Shown in pieces: positions 14,868 through 23,989 of a stretch of 64,000 nucleotides of DNA; position 1 is the first letter of the stretch, and each line of letters begins with the position of its first letter. Origin of the DNA: Lachnospiraceae bacterium UBA2864 (GTDB taxonomy: Bacteria > Bacillota > Clostridia > Lachnospirales > Lachnospiraceae); the NCBI GenBank assembly GCA_002350525.1, contig DEFA01000036.1, positions 1-64,000 of the forward strand, read 5' to 3'. Made by a program: the position numbers and the translations under genes. The notes beneath the pieces were generated by a model. It did not search any database. It was not told the origin of the DNA and saw only the letters and a program-made list of their open reading frames with translations.

Positions 14868-15461
14868 ATGGCAGGTATAGAGAAGATCATCAGCTCTATC
14901 AAGGAAGCAGCCGATGCAGAGGCAGCGCAGATCATAAGCGATGCTGAAGCTAAAGCGGAAGAGCTGCTTGAAAAGACAAAGAAAGAATGCCTGGTATATT
15001 CTGTCGAAGAGAATGCGAAGTCGGATAAGAAGATCGAGCTTGCCGAAAAGCGTTTCAATGCTCAGAGTGAGCAGGCAGCAAAGCTTATACTTCTAAACGC
15101 TAGACAGAATATCATAGAAACTGCTCTGGAAAACGCACTTTCATCTATAGAAAAATCAGAACCGAAGGAATACTTCGATATGCTCATTAAGCTTCTTGAA
15201 AGAGCTGCGGGAAAAGGCGAAGGAGAGCTTTATCTTTCCAAGGAAGATATAGACAGAATGCCTTCTGATTTTGAAGCGGCCGCTTCAGGCGTTGCGGCTT
15301 CAAAGGGCGGTACGATAAAGATAGCCGGTTCGCTTCCGGATATAAAGAGCGGATTTATACTTAAGTACGGACAGATTGAAGAGAATTACACCATGAAAGC
15401 ACTCTTCGAGGAAAACCATGACAGATTACAGGATATAGTTAATTCTATTCTGTGGAGCTAG
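14868..15461 (+). CDS. ntpE: V/A-type ATPase peripheral stalk subunit E
   Basis: A 197-residue stator subunit that forms the peripheral stalk with subunit H and contacts subunit B. The first 110 residues are helical and rich in Ala, Glu and Lys (IIKEAADAEAAQ-like start; AEAKAEELLEKTKKE), and the C-terminal part is the globular domain ending in FEENHDRLQDIVNSILWS. ATG at 14868 has AGAAAGGAG upstream and gives the family-typical MAGIEKIISSI; the longer frame reads through the hairpin array and is rejected. It follows the array rather than abutting subunit K as in most such operons. Confidence 0.9.
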   Translation: MAGIEKIISSIKEAADAEAAQIISDAEAKAEELLEKTKKECLVYSVEENAKSDKKIELAEKRFNAQSEQAAKLILLNARQNIIETALENALSSIEKSEPKEYFDMLIKLLERAAGKGEGELYLSKEDIDRMPSDFEAAASGVAASKGGTIKIAGSLPDIKSGFILKYGQIEENYTMKALFEENHDRLQDIVNSILWS

Positions 15462-15515
15462 ATTTACCGAAGGGCATGCCTCTAAGGTAAGAAAATGATT
15501 TAAAAAGGAAAAAAT

Positions 15516-16484
15516 ATGAAAGACGCAGATTACATATATGCAGTTGCGTGTATACGCACGAAAGAAAAAAATCTGCTGAAGGATTCGGATATCCAGACTA
15601 TTTCAGGACTTGCATCCGAAAATGCTGTCCTTACCTATCTTATTGACAGAGGATGGGGAACGCATGATACGAAGGATGCAGAACAGCTTCTCAGTATGGA
15701 AGAGGCGAGGACCGGTCAGGTTCTTACAGAACTCGGAGTCGGGGAAGATGTTACGGACATACTTATGTTCCGTGAATATTTCCATAACCTGAAAACTGCG
15801 GTAAAGCAGGTATGTACCGGTATAGAAGATCCTAAAGCATATTATAAAAGCAGCAGATTTGACGGAGAGAAGCTGAAGCTTATTATCAGAGAGAACTCCT
15901 TCGACCAGCTGCCTGAATATATGAGTAAAGCGGCTGAAAAAGCAAAGGACGTTATGTTAACTACCAGAGACGGCCAAAGATGCGATTCCATTATAGACAG
16001 AGCATGTCTTGATGCCATGATCAGTGAAGCTGATAAGACGAAAGACAGCTTCCTTGTAGATTATGCGGAATCGAAGGTTGCTACAGCCGACATAAAGGTT
16101 GCAGTCAGAGGATGTGATACCGGTAAATCCTATGATTTCATCATAGAAGCCTTAAGCCCTTGCAAAGCATTTGACGTAAAGGCTCTTGCCAAGGCGGCGG
16201 CAGCGGGAAGAGATGAACTTCTCGGATTCCTCAGCAAGACGGAATATTCCGAAGCAGCTGAGGCTATCGGCGAATCCTTCTCAAGCTTTGAGAAGTGGTG
16301 TGATGACTTCATGATTAAGAAAATCCTGGAGCAGAAGACTAACATCCAGTCTGTCGGACCAATAGTTGCATATTATCTTGCTCGTCAGAATGAGATACAG
16401 ATGGTCAGAATTATCCTTACGGCAAAGGCCAACGGATTCCCTGATCAGACGATATCGGAAAGGGTAAGGAAGATGTATGGATAA
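15516..16484 (+). CDS. ntpC: V/A-type ATPase subunit C (d-like)
   Basis: A 322-residue helical, funnel-shaped subunit that couples the central rotor shaft to the proteolipid ring in V/A-type ATPases. Length and overall composition fit NtpC (about 330 residues), with YIYAVACIRTKEKNLL at the N-terminus and the C-terminal EIQMVRIILTAKANGFP typical of the family. AAAAAGGAAAAA precedes the ATG. Its last codons overlap the start of subunit F by 8 bases, which implies translational coupling. There is no sign of truncation. Confidence 0.9.
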   Translation: MKDADYIYAVACIRTKEKNLLKDSDIQTISGLASENAVLTYLIDRGWGTHDTKDAEQLLSMEEARTGQVLTELGVGEDVTDILMFREYFHNLKTAVKQVCTGIEDPKAYYKSSRFDGEKLKLIIRENSFDQLPEYMSKAAEKAKDVMLTTRDGQRCDSIIDRACLDAMISEADKTKDSFLVDYAESKVATADIKVAVRGCDTGKSYDFIIEALSPCKAFDVKALAKAAAAGRDELLGFLSKTEYSEAAEAIGESFSSFEKWCDDFMIKKILEQKTNIQSVGPIVAYYLARQNEIQMVRIILTAKANGFPDQTISERVRKMYG

Positions 16485-16794
16485 GATAGCAGTAATGGGA
16501 GATTACGACAGCATTTACGGTTTTGCGGCACTCGGGCTCAGTACCTTTCCGGTTGAAAATGCGGAAACAGCCAAGAAGAGACTCAGTACCCTTGTAAACA
16601 ACGGTTATGGGATCATCTATATAACCGAAGAACTTGCTGCACTGCTGTCGGACAAGATAGACGAATATAAAGGACTTATGTCACCGGCCATAATACTTAT
16701 TCCCGGAGTTAAGGGAAATACCGGTTCCGGTATAGCATCAGTTCGTAAATCAGTTGAACAGGCCGTTGGATCAGACATACTGTTCAGCAAATAG
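16477..16794 (+). CDS. ntpF: V/A-type ATPase subunit F
   Basis: A 105-residue subunit with a Rossmann-like alpha/beta fold that sits on the central stalk with subunit D. The N-terminus KIAVMGDYDSIYGFAALGL and the central YGIIYITEELAAL followed by PAIILIPG are characteristic. It starts inside the last codons of subunit C, with GGAAGATGTATGG around the junction supplying a plausible ribosome-binding site. Size is normal for the family. Fifth of the cytoplasmic subunits in the usual C-F-A-B-D order. Confidence 0.92.
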   Translation: MDKIAVMGDYDSIYGFAALGLSTFPVENAETAKKRLSTLVNNGYGIIYITEELAALLSDKIDEYKGLMSPAIILIPGVKGNTGSGIASVRKSVEQAVGSDILFSK

Positions 16795-16817
16795 AAATAG
16801 GAAAGGAGATACTTTCC

Positions 16818-18590
16818 ATGGGAGTAATTGGAAAGATTAAGAAGGTTGCAGGACCTCTCGTAATCGCAACAGGCATGAGAAATGCGGATATGTTCGATGT
16901 CGTGCGTGTTAGTGATAAGAGACTTATCGGCGAAATTATTGAGATGCACGGAGACGAAGCATCCATCCAGGTTTACGAAGAAACCTCCGGCCTCGGACCG
17001 GGCGAACCTGTTGAATCAATGGACGTTCCGCTTTCTGTTGAACTCGGACCGGGACTCATGGGTTCCATATATGATGGTATTCAGAGACCACTTACCAAGA
17101 TTCTTGAAGTTACAGGCAGTAATCTTCTTGACAGAGGTGTTGAAGTTCCTTCACTTGACCGTGAGGCAAAGTGGGATTTTGTAGCTACAGCTGCTGTCGG
17201 AGATAAGGTGGTTGCCGGAGATATAATCGGAACTGTTAAAGAGACTTCTGTAGTTACACAGAAGATCATGGTTCCTTACGGAATCGAGGGTACTATAAAG
17301 AGTATCACAAGTGGTTCCTTTACAGTAGAAGAGACTGTAGCGGTTGTTGAGACTGCGGTGGGAGATAAAAACCTTACACTTATGCAGAAGTGGCCGGTTC
17401 GTAAGGGAAGACCTTATCAGAAGAAACTTCCTCCGAAGATGCCGCTCGTTACGGGACAGAGAGTAGTAGATACCTTCTTCCCAATCGCTAAGGGTGGTGT
17501 TGCCGCTGTTCCGGGACCATTCGGTTCAGGTAAGACTGTTATCCAGCATCAGCTTGCAAAATGGGCTGATGCCGACATAGTTGTATATATCGGTTGTGGT
17601 GAGCGTGGAAATGAGATGACGGACGTTCTGAACGAGTTCCCTGAACTCAAGGATCCGAAGACAGGTGAGTCACTCATGAAGAGAACAATCCTTATCGCAA
17701 ATACATCGGATATGCCTGTTGCAGCCCGTGAGGCTTCTATCTATACAGGTATTACACTTGCCGAGTACTTCAGAGACATGGGTTATTCGGTTGCTCTTAT
17801 GGCAGATTCGACATCGAGATGGGCAGAGGCTCTCCGTGAGATGTCAGGACGTCTTGAGGAAATGCCTGGTGAGGAAGGTTATCCTGCTTACCTTGCATCT
17901 CGTCTTGCTCAGTTCTATGAAAGAGCCGGACATGTAGTATGCCTCGGAAGCGATGAGAGAGAAGGTGCTCTCTCGGCTATCGGAGCCGTATCTCCTCCGG
18001 GTGGTGATATTTCCGAGCCTGTATCACAGGCAACACTTCGAATAGTTAAGGTATTCTGGTCACTGGATTCAAGCCTTGCTTACCAGAGACATTTCCCGGC
18101 TATTAACTGGCTGAACTCATACAGTAACTATCTTGATGAGATGGAAGACTGGTTCAACGAGGCGGTTGAGAAAGACTGGATGTCAACCCGTCAGGAACTT
18201 ATGAGCCTGCTTCAGGAAGAAGCATCTCTTAATGAAATCGTTAAGATGGTAGGTATGGATGCCCTGTCTCCACAGGACAGACTTAAGATGGAAGCTGCAA
18301 GAAGTATCCGTGAGGACTTCCTGCATCAGAACTCTTTCGATGAAGTAGATACCTATACATCACTTCGTAAACAGTATTATATGATGAAACTTGTTTATGC
18401 CTTCTATGAAGAGGGTGTACAGGCGCTTAAAGACGGCGCAAATATCAACGATATCGTAGCACTTTCCGTTCGTGAGGATATCGGACGTTACAAGTATACA
18501 CTTGAAGCCGACATTGACAGTGAATATGAGAAAGTTTCCGAAAGTCTCCATCGTGAGATGGCAGCTTCGATAAGAAAGGAGGAGGACTGA
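16818..18590 (+). CDS. ntpA: V/A-type ATPase catalytic subunit A
   Basis: A 590-residue catalytic nucleotide-binding subunit. The Walker A motif GPFGSGKT lies at about residues 233-240, and VVYIGCGERGNEM plus ALMADSTSRWAEALRE are the Walker B region and the conserved arginine-containing segment. The A-type insertion of about 90 residues is present before the P-loop, which separates it from F-type beta subunits. AAGGAG precedes the ATG. The stop codon TGA shares a base with the ATG of subunit B (TGATG), a classic coupled junction that would help keep A and B at a 1:1 ratio. Drives ATP hydrolysis or synthesis at the cytoplasmic side. Confidence 0.97.
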   Translation: MGVIGKIKKVAGPLVIATGMRNADMFDVVRVSDKRLIGEIIEMHGDEASIQVYEETSGLGPGEPVESMDVPLSVELGPGLMGSIYDGIQRPLTKILEVTGSNLLDRGVEVPSLDREAKWDFVATAAVGDKVVAGDIIGTVKETSVVTQKIMVPYGIEGTIKSITSGSFTVEETVAVVETAVGDKNLTLMQKWPVRKGRPYQKKLPPKMPLVTGQRVVDTFFPIAKGGVAAVPGPFGSGKTVIQHQLAKWADADIVVYIGCGERGNEMTDVLNEFPELKDPKTGESLMKRTILIANTSDMPVAAREASIYTGITLAEYFRDMGYSVALMADSTSRWAEALREMSGRLEEMPGEEGYPAYLASRLAQFYERAGHVVCLGSDEREGALSAIGAVSPPGGDISEPVSQATLRIVKVFWSLDSSLAYQRHFPAINWLNSYSNYLDEMEDWFNEAVEKDWMSTRQELMSLLQEEASLNEIVKMVGMDALSPQDRLKMEAARSIREDFLHQNSFDEVDTYTSLRKQYYMMKLVYAFYEEGVQALKDGANINDIVALSVREDIGRYKYTLEADIDSEYEKVSESLHREMAASIRKEED

Positions 18591-19963
18591 TGCCGAAGGA
18601 ATATCGTACCATACAGGAAGTAGCAGGTCCTCTGATGCTTGTTCGTGAAGTCGAGAACGTTAAGTATAACGAGATCGGTGAGATTGAACTTGCAAACGGA
18701 GAAAAGAGAAAGTGTAAGGTTCTTGAAATCGACGGAACCAATGCTCTCGTTCAGCTCTTCGAGAATTCAACAGGTATCAACCTGGAAAGCAGTAAGGTTA
18801 AGTTCATAGGCCGTACCATGGAGCTCGGCGTATCGGAAGATATGCTCGGACGTGTCTTCGACGGTCTCGGACGTACTATAGATGACGGTCCGGAGATCCT
18901 TCCGGATGCAAGAATGGATATTAACGGTCTTCCGATGAATCCGGCAGCCAGAGCATATCCTTCAGAGTTCATCGAAACAGGTGTATCGGCTATCGATGGT
19001 CTTAATACACTTGTTCGTGGTCAGAAGCTGCCTATATTCTCAGCTTCGGGTCTCCCTCATGCACAGCTTGCCGCACAGATCGCCCGTCAGGCTAAGGTTA
19101 AGGGAACAGATGAGCAGTTCGCCGTTGTATTTGCGGCTATGGGTATTACTTTCGAGGAAGCTCACTTCTTCGAGGAATCCTTCCGTGAATCGGGCGCTAT
19201 CGATAGAACGGTTCTTTTCATAAATCTTGCAAATGACCCGGCAGTTGAGCGTATCGCTACACCGCACATGGCTCTTACAGCTGCAGAGTATCTTGCATTT
19301 GAAAAGGATATGCACGTTCTTGTAATCATGACAGATATTACTAACTACGCTGACGCTCTTCGTGAGGTTTCAGCCGCACGTAAGGAGGTTCCGGGACGTA
19401 GAGGTTATCCCGGATACATGTACACCGACCTTGCTCAGATGTACGAAAGAGCAGGACGTCAGAGAGGCAAGAAGGGTTCTATCACTATGATACCTATCCT
19501 TACAATGCCTGAGGATGATAAGACCCATCCTATCCCTGACCTTACAGGATACATCACTGAGGGACAGATTATCCTCTCACGTGAGCTTTACAGAAAGGGT
19601 ATTACACCGCCGATCGATGTTCTTCCATCTCTGTCACGTCTTAAGGATAAGGGTATCGGTGACGGAAAGACAAGAGCTGACCATGCAGCTACCATGAACC
19701 AGCTGTTCTCAGCTTATGCGCGTGGTAAGGAAGCTAAGGAACTTATGGTCATCCTCGGTGAAGCAGCCCTTACGGATATCGATCTTCTCTACGCAAAGTT
19801 TGCGGATGAGTTCGAGAAGAAATACGTATCACAGGGATACAGAGCCGATCGTGATATCATGGAGACTCTTGATATAGGCTGGGATCTTCTCAGAATCCTT
19901 CCTAGATCTGAGCTGAAGAGAATTAACGAGAAGTTCCTTGATCAGTATTACGAGAAGAATTAA
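18590..19963 (+). CDS. ntpB: V/A-type ATPase regulatory subunit B
   Basis: A 457-residue non-catalytic nucleotide-binding subunit that alternates with subunit A in the hexamer. It lacks a Walker A motif at the equivalent place (LPIFSASGLPHAQLAAQIAR replaces it), as expected for B, and carries VLVIMTDITNYADALRE with the conserved arginine region. Length is standard. The ATG overlaps the TGA of subunit A by one base, with GGAGG inside the end of that gene. It is followed by subunit D after 11 bases. Confidence 0.97.
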   Translation: MPKEYRTIQEVAGPLMLVREVENVKYNEIGEIELANGEKRKCKVLEIDGTNALVQLFENSTGINLESSKVKFIGRTMELGVSEDMLGRVFDGLGRTIDDGPEILPDARMDINGLPMNPAARAYPSEFIETGVSAIDGLNTLVRGQKLPIFSASGLPHAQLAAQIARQAKVKGTDEQFAVVFAAMGITFEEAHFFEESFRESGAIDRTVLFINLANDPAVERIATPHMALTAAEYLAFEKDMHVLVIMTDITNYADALREVSAARKEVPGRRGYPGYMYTDLAQMYERAGRQRGKKGSITMIPILTMPEDDKTHPIPDLTGYITEGQIILSRELYRKGITPPIDVLPSLSRLKDKGIGDGKTRADHAATMNQLFSAYARGKEAKELMVILGEAALTDIDLLYAKFADEFEKKYVSQGYRADRDIMETLDIGWDLLRILPRSELKRINEKFLDQYYEKN

Positions 19964-19974
19964 AGGAGTGCCTT

Positions 19975-20646
19975 ATGGCTACTACACAGATAAATCCAAC
20001 GAGAATGGAGCTTACGCGTCTTAAGAAGAAGCTGGGCACGGCCGTGAAAGGCCACAGACTTCTTAAGGATAAGCGTGATGAGCTTATGCGTGAATTCCTG
20101 GATCTTGTAAAAGTTAATATGGAGCTTCGTGAGAAAGTTGAGCAGGGAATCAAAAATGCCAACAGGAATTTTGTTCTTGCGAAGGCCGGAATGTCTGATG
20201 AAGAGCTGCGTACGGCGCTTATGGCACCGAAGCAGGAGATAAGCCTCATAACCAATAAGAAAAATGTTATGAGTGTTGATATACCTGTATATGATTTTAA
20301 AACCAGAAGTGCTGATAAGAATGATATATATTCTTATGGTTTTGCCTTTACATCGGGAGATCTGGACTATGCTGTAGACTCTCTTCAGGAGGTGTTTAAA
20401 GATATGCTTAAACTCGCCGAAGTGGAGAAGTCATGCCAGCTTATGGCAGCTGAGATAGAGAAGACCAGACGACGCGTTAACGCTCTTGAGCATGTTATCA
20501 TTCCTGAAACCCAGGAAGGCATCAGATACATAACCATGAAGCTTGATGAGAACGAGAGAAGTACTCAGGTAAGGCTTATGAAGGTTAAGAATATGATGCT
20601 GGAACAGGCACATAAGTATAAGGAAAAAGAGAAGGCCGCTCATTAG
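19975..20646 (+). CDS. ntpD: V/A-type ATPase central stalk subunit D
   Basis: A 223-residue rotor shaft subunit, two long helices forming an antiparallel coiled coil, analogous to the F-type gamma core. The N-terminal signature NPTRMELTRLKKKLGTAVKG is typical, as is the C-terminal part with LEHVIIPETQEGIRYI. AAAGGAG precedes the ATG. Last gene of the operon; a long stem-loop follows 19 bases after the stop. With this gene all eight known core subunits plus the H stalk subunit are accounted for. Confidence 0.95.
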   Translation: MATTQINPTRMELTRLKKKLGTAVKGHRLLKDKRDELMREFLDLVKVNMELREKVEQGIKNANRNFVLAKAGMSDEELRTALMAPKQEISLITNKKNVMSVDIPVYDFKTRSADKNDIYSYGFAFTSGDLDYAVDSLQEVFKDMLKLAEVEKSCQLMAAEIEKTRRRVNALEHVIIPETQEGIRYITMKLDENERSTQVRLMKVKNMMLEQAHKYKEKEKAAH

Positions 20647-20664
20647 GCACAATATAAAATCTAA

Positions 20665-20703
20665 GATAGCCGTTCGACAAATGTTACAAGTCGAACGGCT
20701 ATC
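20665..20703 (+). terminator. terminator of the ATPase operon
   Basis: A 14-bp perfect stem (GATAGCCGTTCGAC with its complement) encloses an 11-base loop. The T run after it is poor (AGTGCTTTATCTT), so termination may be partial or assisted. Confidence 0.65.
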
Positions 20704-20720
20704 AGTGCTTTATCTTATAC

Positions 20721-20749
20721 TGGAAAGAACAACCGTTTTGTATTATAAT
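20721..20749 (+). promoter_or_regulatory. promoter ahead of the asp23-nusB operon
   Basis: TGGAAA (20721-20726) and TATAAT (20744-20749) are spaced by 17 bases and lie 40 bases before the start at 20790. Confidence 0.6.
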
Positions 20750-20789
20750 CTTATGTTGGAGTGATTTTGGTTAGACGGAGGTGAATACT

Positions 20790-21200
20790 ATGGCAGATTC
20801 AAAAAAAGATACAAAAGATACAAAGTATACTATTGCCGAAAACGGCGACAAAGGTATAGTTCAGATAGCCGATGATGTAGTATCGAGCATTGTGGGACTT
20901 GCGGTTACCGAAGTTGACGGAGTGGCACGCCTTACGGGCGATATTACCAGAGAGCTCGTCGCAAAACTTGGTAAGAAGAACCTGGCAAAGGGTATCTATG
21001 TATCCTATGATGATGCAGAAGACGGAAGCAAGAAGGTAAAGGTGAATGTGTCTATAGAGATTAAGTTCGGATATAACATTCTCGCTGTATCGGAAAGCGT
21101 ACAGGAGAAGGTTAAGTCCACACTTCTTACCATGACCGGACTTGAATGCTCCGTAGTAAATGTAAAAGTATCAGGAATTGATTTTGAGGATCAGAAATAA
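20790..21200 (+). CDS. Asp23/Gls24 family envelope stress protein (YqhY-like)
   Basis: A 136-residue protein of the Asp23/Gls24 family. After a polar N-terminus rich in Lys and Asp, residues about 15-125 hold the domain, with GIVQIADDVVSSIVGLAVTE and VNVSIEIKFGYNILAV characteristic. Its place just ahead of nusB is the conserved Gram-positive arrangement of YqhY, whose loss in Bacillus subtilis affects fatty acid synthesis; the molecular role is not settled. ATG at 20790 is preferred to GTG at 20781 because GGAGG (20777-20781) lies 8 bases upstream of the ATG. The stop overlaps the nusB start (TAATG). Confidence 0.9.
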   Translation: MADSKKDTKDTKYTIAENGDKGIVQIADDVVSSIVGLAVTEVDGVARLTGDITRELVAKLGKKNLAKGIYVSYDDAEDGSKKVKVNVSIEIKFGYNILAVSESVQEKVKSTLLTMTGLECSVVNVKVSGIDFEDQK

Positions 21201-21640
21201 TGAACAGACACGAGCTTAGAGAAAGTATATTTAAGATAGTATTTCAGATTCCGTTTTACGGAGCGGAGAATATGCAGGAACAGACCGAAGTGGATATAGA
21301 GAGTCTGAAGCTGCTTGCTGAGGAGCCTCTTTCCGAAGAGGATGAGATTAAGATCTCCGAGAAGAACGAGCAGTATATAAAAGCTAAGGTTCAGGGAATA
21401 GTATCTCACATAAAGGAAATCGATGAGAAGTTAACCGAAGCTGCAAAGAATTGGGAATTAAAGCGTCTCGGTAAGGCCGAGCTTGCAATCCTCAGACTTG
21501 CGGCATATGAGATTATCTATGACGAGGATATTCCGAGAGCTGTTGCAATCAACGAGGCTGTTGAGATAGCCAAGGAATATACCGATGAGAAAGCTGCGGC
21601 TTTCATCAACGGAGTTCTTGCCGGAGTTACCGGAGAGTAA
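21200..21640 (+). CDS. nusB: transcription antitermination factor NusB
   Basis: A 146-residue all-helical factor that binds boxA RNA together with S10 (NusE) and promotes rRNA antitermination. The N-terminus NRHELRESIFKIVFQ and the C-terminal DIPRAVAINEAVEIAKEY are standard NusB segments. Length agrees with the family. It shares one base with the previous stop codon and is followed by the exonuclease VII genes, the common Clostridia arrangement. Confidence 0.95.
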   Translation: MNRHELRESIFKIVFQIPFYGAENMQEQTEVDIESLKLLAEEPLSEEDEIKISEKNEQYIKAKVQGIVSHIKEIDEKLTEAAKNWELKRLGKAELAILRLAAYEIIYDEDIPRAVAINEAVEIAKEYTDEKAAAFINGVLAGVTGE

Positions 21641-21673
21641 ACTTGCGGATAATCTTATTAAGGGACAGACAGT

Positions 21674-22876
21674 ATGAAGGAATATACCGTCAGCCAGGTA
21701 AACGGCTATATCAAGAACTTAATAAGCAGTGATTATCTTCTGAGAAATATTGTGATCAGAGGAGAGATATCGAATTGTAAATATCACAGCATGGGGCATA
21801 TTTATTTTACTTTGAAAGATGAATCGAGCTCCATGCCTTGTGTTATGTTTAAAGGCAGCATAGGAAGCGGACTCAAGTTCCGTCTGGAAGACGGACAGGC
21901 GGTTCTTATATCGGGCTCCGTAAATGTATATGAGAGAGATGGAAGATATCAGTTATATGCAAGTAAGATACTTCTTGCGGATGATGGTAAGGGAAAGCTT
22001 GCTGAGGAGTATGAGAAGCTTAAGATAAAGCTCTACGAGGAAGGCCTCTTTGATTTTGAAATTAAGAAGCCTATACCTAAGCATCCGAAAGCCGTGGGAA
22101 TCGTAACCGCCAAAACCGGTGCTGCAATCCAGGATATCATGAATATTGCGAGAAGACGTAATCCGTATGTTCAGCTTTATCTCTATCCTGCCAAGGTTCA
22201 AGGTGAAGGCGCGGCCGAGACCATTGTGAGAGGTATCGAAACACTCGATAAGATGGGACTCGATACGATAATCATAGGTCGAGGCGGAGGAAGCATAGAA
22301 GATCTCTGGGCATTTAACGAAGAGATTGTTGCGAGAGCTATCTTTGCTGCAAAAACTCCGATAATATCGGGAACCGGTCATGAGATAGATAATACTATCG
22401 CCGATTATGTGGCGGATCTCAGAGCACCGACTCCATCAGCGGCTGCGGAACTTGCGATAGATAATGTGATAGATACTCTGAACAGGGTTAAGACTCTCAG
22501 AACTTCCATAGATAGGGAGATGTCTTCGAAAGTAAGAGATGCAGGGTTCCGTCTTGAGAAGCTGAAGAACGCTCTGGAGAGACTCAGCCCCGAGTCGATT
22601 CTCCGTGACAGACAGCTCGCACTTGCACAGAGTGTGGATAAGCTTCACAGACTTATGGAAGATAAGCTTACACGGATCAAACAGAGACTTGAAGTTGATA
22701 TAACGAGACTCCACGGTCTTTCTCCGACGGCAAAGCTTGTTAACGGTTTTGGCTATATATCCGATTCCGAAGATAAGCCGGTTACTTCCGTAAGATCGGT
22801 TAAAGAAGGTGACAGCCTGACGGTCAGAGTACATGACGGAACTATAAACACAAAGGTTATGGGAACGAACGGTTAA
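21674..22876 (+). CDS. xseA: exodeoxyribonuclease VII large subunit
   Basis: A 400-residue large subunit. The N-terminal OB fold (KEYTVSQVNGYIKNLI; IRGEISNCKYHSMGHIYFTL) binds single-stranded DNA, and the catalytic part contains VGIVTAKTGAAIQDIM, IIGRGGGSIEDLWAFNEE and GTGHEIDNTIADYVADLRAPTPSAA (shown here in pieces), all family signatures. The C-terminal third is coiled coil, the region that binds several XseB copies. The enzyme degrades single-stranded DNA from both ends. The partner gene follows 11 bases later. Confidence 0.95.
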   Translation: MKEYTVSQVNGYIKNLISSDYLLRNIVIRGEISNCKYHSMGHIYFTLKDESSSMPCVMFKGSIGSGLKFRLEDGQAVLISGSVNVYERDGRYQLYASKILLADDGKGKLAEEYEKLKIKLYEEGLFDFEIKKPIPKHPKAVGIVTAKTGAAIQDIMNIARRRNPYVQLYLYPAKVQGEGAAETIVRGIETLDKMGLDTIIIGRGGGSIEDLWAFNEEIVARAIFAAKTPIISGTGHEIDNTIADYVADLRAPTPSAAAELAIDNVIDTLNRVKTLRTSIDREMSSKVRDAGFRLEKLKNALERLSPESILRDRQLALAQSVDKLHRLMEDKLTRIKQRLEVDITRLHGLSPTAKLVNGFGYISDSEDKPVTSVRSVKEGDSLTVRVHDGTINTKVMGTNG

Positions 22877-22887
22877 GAGATAGGATT

Positions 22888-23100
22888 ATGGCTAAAGAAA
22901 AGAAAACAGATGAATTCGTAGTAGAGGATGCTATGAAAAGAATAGAAGAGATCAACGGCCTTCTTGCAAAGGAAGGTACATCTCTCAAAGATTCCCTCGC
23001 ACTTTACGAGGAAGGAGTTCTTCTTTCGGAAAAATGCAGAAAAAGCATAGAGGGTATCGAAACCCAGATTAAGATAATCGGTGAGACAGATGAAGACTGA
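22888..23100 (+). CDS. xseB: exodeoxyribonuclease VII small subunit
   Basis: A 70-residue helical protein with the family pattern VEDAMKRIEEINGLLAKEGT then SLKDSLALYEEGVLLSEKCR. It binds the coiled coil of XseA and is needed for its activity. The last codons overlap the start of the prenyl synthase gene by 11 bases, a common coupling of xseB with ispA. Confidence 0.95.
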   Translation: MAKEKKTDEFVVEDAMKRIEEINGLLAKEGTSLKDSLALYEEGVLLSEKCRKSIEGIETQIKIIGETDED

Positions 23101-23986
23101 GATAATTGATAAGATCAATAATGTCATTATGAAATATATGCCTGACGGAACACGTATTCCGTCAAAGGTTGTGGAAGAAGCAATGTCTTATGCCATGTCT
23201 GCGGGAGGAAAGAGAATCCGTCCGCTTATCATGTATCTGACATATAAGGCACTTGCGGATAACCCGGAGGATGAATCGGCTCTTAACCCCTTTATGGCGG
23301 CTATTGAGATGATCCATACAAGTTCTCTCATACATGATGATCTTCCGGCACTTGATAATGACAGTCTGAGACGCGGACTTCCGACTGTACATGTAAAGTA
23401 CAGAGAAGATGCGGCAATCCTTGCGGGAGATGCACTTCTTAATCTTGCATATGAGACTGCGGGAGAAGCATTTTTAGGAAAACTCGGTGACGTAACTCTC
23501 GAAAAAGCTCTAATCGTACTTATGAGGAAAACCGGTGTCCGCGGAATGCTCGGAGGACAGAGTGCGGATGTCATGCTGTCCGGTAAAGAACTTTCGGAAG
23601 ACGAGAGAAATTATATTTACGAGAAGAAGACTGCGGCTTTGATAGAGGCTCCTTTCATGATAGGTGCGCTACTTGCCGGAGCTGATGATAAAACTGTTGA
23701 ACTTCTTGAAGATGCGGGACGTGCACTTGGCCTCGCATTTCAGGTTCAGGATGATATCCTTGATATGACCTCAGATGCCGAAACTCTCGGCAAGGAAGTC
23801 GGTCAGGATGAAAAGAATAAGAAGAACACTTATGCAGCGGAATACGGAATAGATGAGGCGCGTAAGTTTGTGAATGAGAAAACGGACAGTGTAAGAGATA
23901 TTCTTGACAGAGTACTAAAGACTGACAGAGAGGAGGCTGAACTTCTGAAGCAGCTTGTAACGGAGCTTGCAGGAAGAAACAGCTAA
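23090..23986 (+). CDS. ispA: polyprenyl (farnesyl/geranylgeranyl) diphosphate synthase
   Basis: A 298-residue trans-prenyltransferase. The first aspartate-rich motif is HDDLPALDND at about residues 81-90 and the second is FQVQDDILDM, both magnesium-diphosphate binding; GGKRIRPL at the start is the isopentenyl diphosphate site. Two residues between the aspartate pairs of the first motif, and the operon with xseB and dxs, point to a short-chain (C15 to C20) synthase. ATG at 23090 sits inside the xseB end; an upstream GTG at 23081 is less likely. Feeds the isoprenoid chain used for undecaprenyl carrier synthesis. Confidence 0.92.
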   Translation: MKTEIIDKINNVIMKYMPDGTRIPSKVVEEAMSYAMSAGGKRIRPLIMYLTYKALADNPEDESALNPFMAAIEMIHTSSLIHDDLPALDNDSLRRGLPTVHVKYREDAAILAGDALLNLAYETAGEAFLGKLGDVTLEKALIVLMRKTGVRGMLGGQSADVMLSGKELSEDERNYIYEKKTAALIEAPFMIGALLAGADDKTVELLEDAGRALGLAFQVQDDILDMTSDAETLGKEVGQDEKNKKNTYAAEYGIDEARKFVNEKTDSVRDILDRVLKTDREEAELLKQLVTELAGRNS

Positions 23987-23989
23987 ATT